Positions 35,021 through 41,602 of a stretch of 41,602 nucleotides of DNA are shown here, one piece after another. The position numbers and the translations under genes were made by a program. This DNA is from a candidate division BRC1 bacterium ADurb.Bin183 (GTDB lineage: Bacteria > Sumerlaeota > Sumerlaeia > MWCT01): NCBI GenBank assembly GCA_002070185.1, contig MWCT01000019.1:1-41602 (forward strand). Reading direction: 5' to 3'. Each line of letters opens with the position of its first letter. Position 1 is the first letter of the stretch. The notes under the pieces were generated by a model. That model saw only the letters and a list, made by a program, of their open reading frames with translations, was not told where the DNA came from and did not search any database.

Positions 35021-37243
35021 TCAGACCAGAGCCTGCATCCACTCTGCAAGGGCGCTGTTACGCTCTGCATGTTTGGCATTGCGGACGGCGATAGCCAGCG
35101 CCTTTTTTGTCCCTATAAGGCAGACGAGTTTTTTCCCGCGTGTGACGGCTGTATAAAGCAGATTTCGTTGAAGCATGATGTAATGCTGTGTCATCACAGG
35201 GATGACGACAGCGGGGTATTCGCTGCCTTGCGCCTTATGCACCGTGATGGCATAAGCCAGCGTAAGGTCTTCGAGTTCGCTGAATTCATAATCAATTACG
35301 CGCCCCTCAAAACGAACGCGCAAAGTCTGGAATTCCCTGTCAAATCCCACAACGATTCCCACATCGCCGTTGTAAACATCCTTGTCGTAATTATTGCGCA
35401 GCTGCATCACCTTGTCGCCGAGGCGCAGCAGTTGCCCTCCGCGCGAGATGTAATCGAGATTGGGGTTTAAAAGCTTTTGCAATTCACGATTGAGATTTAA
35501 GGCGCCAATCACACCCTTATACATGGGCGTTACCACCTGTATCTGTGATACAGGGTCAAGATTGAATCGGGATGGAATACGCTCGGAAACAACCTTGAGA
35601 AGAGCGGCAAGCGCCTCTTCTGGGTCTTCGCGGGGAATAAAAAAAAAGTCCGGCAGTGCATCATCCTCATCTAACATTTTCGGTATGATGGGGAATTCGC
35701 CATGATTTATTTTATGCGCATTGACAACTATCAGACTTTGCCTTGCCTGCCGAAAAATCTCAGTCAGGCAAATTACAGGAACAACGCCGGAATGAATCAT
35801 ATCCTGTAAAAAATTACCCGGACCAACCGACGGCAGCTGGTCTGCATCGCCCACAAAAATAATCGGCGTCTGCCGCCCGATTGCCTTAAGCAGGTGATAA
35901 GCAAGAACAATATCCATCATGGAGGTCTCATCAACAATTAACAAATCAGCTGGAAGTGGGTTAATCTCATCATAGATAAATTTCCCCAATTTTGGATTGT
36001 ATTTAAGCAGACGATGAATGGTTTGCGATTCCATGCCTGTGGTTTCTTCCATGCGTTTTGCGGCGCGTCCGGTTGGAGCGGTGAGACGGATGTTTAATTT
36101 TTTATGCGATAGGAGGTCAATAATGGCGCGGATGATAGTTGTTTTGCCGGTTCCCGGTCCGCCGGTTATCACCATAATCCCGCCGTTCATGGCAAGACTC
36201 ACGGCTTCTTTTTGAAGAGACGCTAACTTAAAATTAAATTTTTGCTCAAAGGCAAGAATCGCCGATTCAGAATCGTTGCGGAAGGGCGCTCTCCTGAGCG
36301 AGCAAAGATACGCAATGCGCTCCGCAACGCCGCGTTCGCAGATGTGCAAGGCTTTGGGAAACACCGCCTTTATTTCTTCTTTGGTGTTTTCAATAACTAT
36401 ACGGTCTTCTTCGGCGAGCGATTCTTGAGCATTTTTAATCTCATCAACATCCCCAATCTCAAGAATTTCCATGGCGCGCTGATGCAAGATATTTTCAGGT
36501 AAAAAGGTATGCCCTTCATCGGATGATGCCTCCTTCAAAACATGAAGAATGCCTGCCCTGATGCGTTGCGGCGAATCTTTTGGAATGCCAAGAGAATGCG
36601 CCACCTTGTCAGCGGTTTTAAAACCAATACCGCTGATATCAAGCGCAAGGCGGTATGGATCTTCGCGAAGGACTTTGATTGCTTGTTCCCGATATTGACG
36701 AAAAATTTTGGTTGCCAGATTCATGGAAAGATTGTGCGAGTGAAGGAAAACCATGATGTCGCGAATGAGGCGATGCTCCCGCCATGCCGACTTGATGGCG
36801 TTCAATCGTTTGGGTCCAATATCCCGAACTTCGGAAAGACGGTCGCTATCCTTATCAATAATATCAAGAGTTTGCGCCCCAAATTTTTCCGTGATTCTTT
36901 TGGCGAATTTCTTGCCTATGCCTTTAATGAGCCCGGAACTGAGATATCGGCAGATGCCTGCGACGGACGCAGGCAGGATGGGAATAAAAGTTTTAACATC
37001 GAATTGCTCGCCGAATTTTGGATGCGTGATCCATCGTCCCCAAAGACGCACGGTTTCACCCGGCGAAATTCCCGAAAGCGCGCCAACGACAATTATCTTT
37101 TTATGCTGCCCTTCCGCGCTGAACGTCGCAACAGCAAAGCCGTCTTGTTCGCTTTCAAACCTAAAGGTCTCAATCGAACCCTCAAGCGAAATGAGATTAT
37201 CCTGCGATTGCAATGGCTCCGATGTGTCCGTTGATTTTTTCAT
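35021..37243 (-). CDS. recD2: RecD2-type 5'-3' DNA helicase
   Basis: A superfamily 1B helicase of the RecD2/RecD-like family, which acts in repair without RecBC. The 740-aa protein has the N-terminal OB-like domain (LEGSIETFRFESEQDGFAVA). Helix-hairpin-helix repeats follow (LIKGIGKKFAKRI, VRDIGPKRLNAI, ISGIGFKTADKVA), then Walker A GGPGTGKTT, motif II VDETSMMDIVL, GDADQLPSVGPG, and the UvrD-like C-terminal motif ITVHKAQGSEYP with LLYTAVTRGK. The ATG at 37243 overlaps the TGA of the upstream membrane protein as ATGA, pointing to translational coupling; an in-frame TTG at 37264 is less likely. It converges on the small Cys4 gene. Confidence 0.94.
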   Translation of the reverse strand: MKKSTDTSEPLQSQDNLISLEGSIETFRFESEQDGFAVATFSAEGQHKKIIVVGALSGISPGETVRLWGRWITHPKFGEQFDVKTFIPILPASVAGICRYLSSGLIKGIGKKFAKRITEKFGAQTLDIIDKDSDRLSEVRDIGPKRLNAIKSAWREHRLIRDIMVFLHSHNLSMNLATKIFRQYREQAIKVLREDPYRLALDISGIGFKTADKVAHSLGIPKDSPQRIRAGILHVLKEASSDEGHTFLPENILHQRAMEILEIGDVDEIKNAQESLAEEDRIVIENTKEEIKAVFPKALHICERGVAERIAYLCSLRRAPFRNDSESAILAFEQKFNFKLASLQKEAVSLAMNGGIMVITGGPGTGKTTIIRAIIDLLSHKKLNIRLTAPTGRAAKRMEETTGMESQTIHRLLKYNPKLGKFIYDEINPLPADLLIVDETSMMDIVLAYHLLKAIGRQTPIIFVGDADQLPSVGPGNFLQDMIHSGVVPVICLTEIFRQARQSLIVVNAHKINHGEFPIIPKMLDEDDALPDFFFIPREDPEEALAALLKVVSERIPSRFNLDPVSQIQVVTPMYKGVIGALNLNRELQKLLNPNLDYISRGGQLLRLGDKVMQLRNNYDKDVYNGDVGIVVGFDREFQTLRVRFEGRVIDYEFSELEDLTLAYAITVHKAQGSEYPAVVIPVMTQHYIMLQRNLLYTAVTRGKKLVCLIGTKKALAIAVRNAKHAERNSALAEWMQALV

Positions 37244-38697
37244 CGTGTTAAAAATTTTACCCAAAAAAAGTCATGCCGTCCCATTTGAAGCATCGTAGAA
37301 TAATTAGCCCAGACGGTGTTTTGCGGATAATATATCGAGTTTTGGATAGGCGCGACAACATAATGGAGAGGAATTCGGCGAATTGGCAGACCGTTGTTAT
37401 CAACGATAAAAAGCCCGTAATAGGGGGCAAGGAATGGCTCGGATTCCTGATACCATGCATTGTAATTATTGGGCAGCGTATCGGGCGTGGTGAAAAATTC
37501 AGAGTAATAATCTATGAAATTCTGTGAAGCGCCGTATATTTGCACAAAAAAACCAAACGTAAGAAATGCCCAGAAAATACCCCGCATTTTCATGCCGAGC
37601 GGTTTGATGAATAACAGCGCTATGGGCAGGGCAAGAAAAACATGGATTTGATAAATATGGCGGGGCCCCCAGCACCAACCCCCCGCCCAATTCTGCCACT
37701 TGCATTGAACAAGAAAAAATGATAAAATACACGCAAGCAATCCCAGCGCCAAAGACCTATTCATTTTATAGAATTTTCCAAAGGCAAAGAAAAACAACAC
37801 AAGGGGAGGAGAAAACCAAAACATCCCTTTTCCCGGCGTAAAAAGAAACCCGTATAGACCGCCCAATATCGGAGTGGAGAACTTAAAACCTTCCGCCTGA
37901 TCCTCATAGCCGGTTTGCAAAAATGTCCCAAAACGCATTTTGTTGAGATACAAAATAATCAAACCTGAAATAATAAGCGGGGAAAAAAAGAGGTATGGTT
38001 TCCATTGGCGCTTCCTGCTCAGATAAATCAAAACTGCAAAACCGGGCAACATAAAAAGACTGTCCATGCGAATAAGAACTGCATAGGCATAAAGAAATCC
38101 CGCCCCCATTACGCTTACAAATGAATCTTTCTCAAGCCCGCGCCATAAAAGGAAAAACGACCCGAAAAGAAATAAAGCGGCAGACGGCTCCATAAAATAT
38201 GGCTTCGAATGAACCCACGCATAGGTGCCCGCTCCAAAAAGAATCGCCGCCATCCATGAAGCGCGGCGGTCTTTGGTAATATGGAACGCAAAGGCAAAAA
38301 GTAATGCGCAGAGCATCGCGGAGACCGTCTGATTGAAAATCGAAACCCCAAGGCGAAGCATCACATCGCGAGGCGTGCGGTCGTGGTATTGAATCGTATC
38401 CGCCACCCATTTGGGTGCTTTTTCCGCCGGCAAAGCGGCAGCCATCGCTTTACCCAGATAATAAAATGGAATCGTAAGAAGAGGCTGCCCGATGCCATAC
38501 TGAGCGTATTCTTTGCCATCAACACCCCTTTTGGTGGCAAAGCCTTGCAATGGTTCTATAGCAAGAGAGCCCCGTTCTGCCAGCGATTGAGTCATCCGAA
38601 AAATAATTTCCTCGTCCGGCGAATAGAGGTGCCCCCCCATCGTTAAAAGATATAGCGCCAGAAAAAGAAAAAATACTCGGATAATATCCTTCATCAT
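37240..38697 (-). CDS. GT-C-type membrane glycosyltransferase-like protein
   Basis: This 485-aa integral membrane protein has about 11 hydrophobic spans. After the first span comes an acidic motif, GGHLYSPDEEIIFRM (D28/E29), placed as in GT-C enzymes of the ArnT/PMT type, which use lipid-linked sugars. A periplasmic loop with GIGQPLLTIPFYYLG and the KWQNWAGGWCWGPRHI segment are further typical features. Donor and acceptor are unknown. There is no Shine-Dalgarno, and two ATGs stand in tandem (38697, 38694); the promoter -10 lies only a few bases upstream, so a leaderless mRNA is plausible. The stop overlaps the recD2 start. Confidence 0.78.
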   Translation of the reverse strand: MMKDIIRVFFLFLALYLLTMGGHLYSPDEEIIFRMTQSLAERGSLAIEPLQGFATKRGVDGKEYAQYGIGQPLLTIPFYYLGKAMAAALPAEKAPKWVADTIQYHDRTPRDVMLRLGVSIFNQTVSAMLCALLFAFAFHITKDRRASWMAAILFGAGTYAWVHSKPYFMEPSAALFLFGSFFLLWRGLEKDSFVSVMGAGFLYAYAVLIRMDSLFMLPGFAVLIYLSRKRQWKPYLFFSPLIISGLIILYLNKMRFGTFLQTGYEDQAEGFKFSTPILGGLYGFLFTPGKGMFWFSPPLVLFFFAFGKFYKMNRSLALGLLACILSFFLVQCKWQNWAGGWCWGPRHIYQIHVFLALPIALLFIKPLGMKMRGIFWAFLTFGFFVQIYGASQNFIDYYSEFFTTPDTLPNNYNAWYQESEPFLAPYYGLFIVDNNGLPIRRIPLHYVVAPIQNSIYYPQNTVWANYSTMLQMGRHDFFWVKFLTR

Positions 38698-38703
38698 AAT
38701 AAA

Positions 38704-38733
38704 AAGATAAAAATTTCAATCGTGCGGTGTCAA
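38704..38733 (-). promoter_or_regulatory. Promoter placing the GT-C gene on a leaderless transcript
   Basis: On the minus strand TTGACA (38728-38733) is followed after 18 bp by TATCTT (38704-38709). Transcription would begin about 7 bases further on, at or next to the ATG at 38697. Confidence 0.55.
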
Positions 38734-38800
38734 ACCAAATGCAGTAAAAATTGATTAATAAAAAATTGACAAAAGCACCTCCTGAAAAGGAAAAAGAGCC

Positions 38801-41530
38801 ATGACATTAAATAAGAAATATACGTGGTTTGAAAAAAAACTTTTTCAGGGATTACATGAGTTCGGGTGGAGTTTTCTGCTCGTTTTTCTGCTCCTCTTTG
38901 CCGACCCGTCTGTCTTCAGCGCGTCTTTGGACGCTGCCCTTAATTATGGCAAGGGTGGCACATTTAATCTCGATCCGCAAACGACTTATTATGGCGGCGT
39001 ATATGTGACCGCTCCTACCGAAGTTCATGGTCATGGCGCTCAATGCATCATGGTTGACCCGCAAAGCATCGCTGTTGTTCAAGGCGGGATATTGAAATTG
39101 GAAAACATGAAGATCAGCGGTGGAATGATGGTTGCCATGGATGAAAACACAAGGCTTGAAATCCAAAACGTTGAATTTAATAATTGCACCACCGGAATAT
39201 GGATAACAAATCGGGCGCACGCCAAGGCTGTTAAATGCATTTTTAATTCTACGGATTTTAGCATTTCCGCTTATGACGGCATTGTTGACTTAATTGATGA
39301 ATGCGTTTTTAATAAAACACAACAAGTTGCGGTAAGACTGGATAAAAAAAGCGCCGCCACAATTAAAAATACCCTTTTCACGGGCGAGGGGAAAAATGGC
39401 GTGTTCTTATCGGAGAATTCAAATTTAAGAATAAATGAATGCACATTTGATTTTTGGGATTTTTGTATCAGCGCCAATAATAGTGAAATTGAATCAATTT
39501 CTTCTTGCGTTTTTAAACAGTTTTCCAACACAGGTGTAAGCCTAAACAATTCGGAAATTAAATCCCTATCCGGCTGCGTTTTTGAAGGGCAGTCTTCCGG
39601 CAATGGAATTTACATGTCGGAATCTTCCCGATTAAAACTATATCCCCCCGCTTCCCAATTCTCATCATGTGATTATGGTATTAGCGTTCAAAATGGCAAT
39701 GCCTTCTTTGAGCCGGATTCCTTTTCAATGGATGGATGCAAAAACTCTTTATTTATGTATAATATTTTGAACGATGTGGATTTAACGGGAGTTAACATTA
39801 ACAACACAAAAGAGAATGCCGTCTTTTTTCTTTCCTCTACGCCTCGAACGCTGACGATTTCCCGTTCAATAATTTGGGGCGCAAAAGACGCTGTGTATGT
39901 TCATGATGGCTGTTCGTTGGTAATCAAAACAGACCATAGCGGGACGCAAACCACAATCGGAGGCGCCGTCAATGGAATCTTATTGGGCGCCGGATGCAAC
40001 GCGCAAATCGCAGATTTAACGATTTCCGGATGCAAAGGAAATGGAATATTTGCCAATAACTCCGATAATGTTCTTGTGGAAAATTCTCAGTTTGAAAACA
40101 ATACAAACCCCTCGGCTATCATCGCTAATAAACCCTTTTGCCTTTCGGGTAATTCGGTGAATAATCTGATAATTCGAGGGTGCCGTTTTGCCAATTGCGA
40201 TAAAACCATTTATGTAACAAACGGCACTAACATCATGGTTGAAAATTGCAGCATGAAAAAATGCCGCTATTTTGAAGGCGTCGGGATTCATGACAATAGC
40301 AAAGGGACAGTAAGATACTGCGACTTTGAGGATTGTCTTTCAGGCGTTTCCGTTCGTCAGTCTTCTCAAGCGTGGATATATAATAACACAGTGGTCAATA
40401 GCCGCGTCGTTGAAGAGCATATTGTCCCTTTTGGACAGGGATTTTTTATTGAACGATTTTCGACTGCGGATATTGTGAATAATATTATTATCAATAACGA
40501 CAACGAGGGAATTTATCTGGAGAGTTCCTCAGGAAGCGTTGTTCATAATTATATTGATAATAATGGACACGAGGCTCTTGATGGAAATGGCGTTTATTGC
40601 CACAATTCAAGTTTTATTATCATGGATAATTTTATCGCCCGAAATTTTCTTTATGGCATTGAGGTATCTGAAAAGCCATGCAAAATATTTCAAAATGACA
40701 TACGTTATAACAATCGAGGCGCCATTCGAATATCCTCTATGGCAGATGTGGACGCGCGCTACAACATTTGTTATGATAACGATAAGCAAACGAACCCGAC
40801 TGATACAGTTCTTGTTGAATTGATGATTGAAAAGACGGGGACAAAAGGAAAATTTCTGAATAATACAATCGAAGGTTCTTCCCAAGGAGTTTTAATTAGC
40901 GAAATTGCAGATGCCAAACTTATCGCCAATCTCATATGCAATAATTCGGATTTTAATATCAATATTGGAACGGGAGCCAATGCTTATTTATTTGGCAATG
41001 TATTGAATAATTCAAAACTCGGCGTCTATATCAAATATGCCACAATTGAGTCGGCAAAATATAATGAAATGACAAATTGCTCCGATTTTGGCGTTATATA
41101 TGACAGCAGCTGGACTGACTTCGATTTTACAAAAAACTGGTGGGGGGATATCTCCGGTCCTTGGATGGACATACACCCTGACGGAAAAGGCAGTCCTGCC
41201 TTTCATGTTAACGTCCGCCCATGGCTCGCCGAGCCATTTGCCCGTTATGCCACAATGAACCATATATCATTTGAAAAAGACGAGCCTAAACAAGTATCTT
41301 CCCCAAAGATGAATTTTGTAAAATTATCTGCCAAAGCCGGGCAAAAGCTCGAAGATGAATACCTATCTTTTTATATGACAAAAGGTGTTAATATTTTTCC
41401 CGATTACCCATACACCGGAAACGATATGATCGGAAACGGCATATTTTTATCTGTTAATTCAAGTTATGGTTTGCGCAATAATCTGAAAAACTGCGCGCTC
41501 AGGATTTATAAAGATTCATTTATTCCCTGA
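38801..41530 (+). CDS. Exported right-handed beta-helix repeat protein
   Basis: This 909-aa protein has a late signal or anchor segment (about residues 22-42, FGWSFLLVFLLLFADPSVFSAS). Over 700 residues of parallel beta-helix follow, with short Asn/Ser/Gly-rich rungs such as LRINECTFDFWDF, IKSLSGCVFEGQSSGNGIYM and IVNNIIINNDNEGIYLESSSG. The KNWWGDISGPW motif seen at the end of many such helices is present near residue 785. A short C-terminal domain follows, with no Pro/Thr linker or sorting signal. It is probably a surface carbohydrate-binding or -cleaving protein; active-site residues are not identifiable by eye. Its stop lies two bases before an IS-like end, so its true C-terminal context may have been altered. 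Confidence 0.85.
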   Translation: MTLNKKYTWFEKKLFQGLHEFGWSFLLVFLLLFADPSVFSASLDAALNYGKGGTFNLDPQTTYYGGVYVTAPTEVHGHGAQCIMVDPQSIAVVQGGILKLENMKISGGMMVAMDENTRLEIQNVEFNNCTTGIWITNRAHAKAVKCIFNSTDFSISAYDGIVDLIDECVFNKTQQVAVRLDKKSAATIKNTLFTGEGKNGVFLSENSNLRINECTFDFWDFCISANNSEIESISSCVFKQFSNTGVSLNNSEIKSLSGCVFEGQSSGNGIYMSESSRLKLYPPASQFSSCDYGISVQNGNAFFEPDSFSMDGCKNSLFMYNILNDVDLTGVNINNTKENAVFFLSSTPRTLTISRSIIWGAKDAVYVHDGCSLVIKTDHSGTQTTIGGAVNGILLGAGCNAQIADLTISGCKGNGIFANNSDNVLVENSQFENNTNPSAIIANKPFCLSGNSVNNLIIRGCRFANCDKTIYVTNGTNIMVENCSMKKCRYFEGVGIHDNSKGTVRYCDFEDCLSGVSVRQSSQAWIYNNTVVNSRVVEEHIVPFGQGFFIERFSTADIVNNIIINNDNEGIYLESSSGSVVHNYIDNNGHEALDGNGVYCHNSSFIIMDNFIARNFLYGIEVSEKPCKIFQNDIRYNNRGAIRISSMADVDARYNICYDNDKQTNPTDTVLVELMIEKTGTKGKFLNNTIEGSSQGVLISEIADAKLIANLICNNSDFNINIGTGANAYLFGNVLNNSKLGVYIKYATIESAKYNEMTNCSDFGVIYDSSWTDFDFTKNWWGDISGPWMDIHPDGKGSPAFHVNVRPWLAEPFARYATMNHISFEKDEPKQVSSPKMNFVKLSAKAGQKLEDEYLSFYMTKGVNIFPDYPYTGNDMIGNGIFLSVNSSYGLRNNLKNCALRIYKDSFIP

Positions 41531-41532
41531 AA

Positions 41533-41602
41533 TGCTCCCCAAAAACTGGACAACGGGTTAAGGTGGATAATATGATCCTTAACAGTGTTTTGGGAAGGAG
41601 CA
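41533..41602 (+). mobile_element. Probable left end of an IS3-like insertion sequence (partial)
   Basis: TGCTCCCCAAAAACTGGACA at 41533-41552 resembles the terminal repeat and leader of IS3-group elements (TG...CCC...TGGACA). The following bases fold back on it: TGCTCC with GGAGCA (41597-41602), CCAAAA with TTTTGG, ACTG with CAGT, TTAAGG (41558-41563) with CCTTAA (41577-41582). AAGGAG at 41595-41600 could be the ribosome site of a transposase just beyond the window. A self-contained 70-bp hairpin repeat is the alternative. Confidence 0.45.

Noticed and set aside
36542..37234. Long open frame antisense to recD2
   Set aside because: recD2 is unambiguous on the other strand; the frame has no recognisable motif.

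Overview
The window looks like chromosome of an uncultivated, moderate-GC, Gram-negative bacterium. It carries an RND efflux pair, a type II secretion major pseudopilin (GspG), and signal-peptide-bearing exported proteins beside housekeeping genes (tuf, dnaG, dnaA, gltX, glnS, recD2, floA). Three prepilins share an NFLEAQ-RSKVSR helix and a YDPTNGT tail, two large proteins are beta-helices (one with a long Pro/Thr linker), and there is a small secreted GGGYDLSWNT protein. To my knowledge these features recur in candidate phyla such as Sumerlaeota, Hydrogenedentota or Omnitrophota. That placement is inference from style, not a phylogenetic result. TAA, TAG and TGA all end long, intact genes, so the code is standard. 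TTG and GTG starts are fairly common.

Layout. 1-262 (minus): 5' end of tuf with tRNA-Thr(GGT) just upstream. 533-3096 (plus): floA, a small membrane-anchored protein, a response regulator, and an overlapping reading frame broken by an amber codon. 3074-7956 (plus): an efflux operon (TetR regulator, membrane fusion protein, RND permease) behind a promoter that overlaps a clear 24-bp palindromic operator. 8049-9401: a secreted clan-A glycoside hydrolase. 9421-17075 (plus): promoter, prepilin, 1110-residue beta-helix protein, and a zinc-ribbon/adenylate-cyclase/ATPase/TPR protein whose start overlaps the preceding stop. 17092-23260 (minus): subtilisin-like protease, dnaG, small GGGYDLSWNT protein, cation/proton antiporter fused to a PTS EIIA domain. 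23391-26614 (plus): secreted calcineurin-like phosphoesterase, Nif3-family protein, coiled-coil zinc-ribbon protein. 26644-28147: two prepilin genes, each with its own promoter and terminator, sharing an almost identical 5' DNA segment. 28232-35011 (plus): B-box zinc-finger membrane protein, gltX, glnS, a glutaminyl-cyclase-like M28 peptidase, dnaA, gspG and a 51-codon cysteine-rich gene. 35021-38697 (minus): recD2 translationally coupled to a GT-C membrane protein that may be read from a leaderless mRNA. 38801-41530: a second beta-helix protein. 41533-41602: what looks like the left end of an IS3-like element, running off the window.

How the parts relate. Type IV-pilin-like proteins occur in three places, with one true GspG, and exported proteins are abundant, so the region is rich in surface and secretion functions. 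The prepilin / beta-helix / cyclase run is the most system-like unit: a predicted surface filament subunit, a predicted exported adhesin or polysaccharide-binding protein, and a large cytoplasmic cAMP-producing switch in one transcription unit. The window holds no CRISPR array, no rRNA and no complete mobile element.
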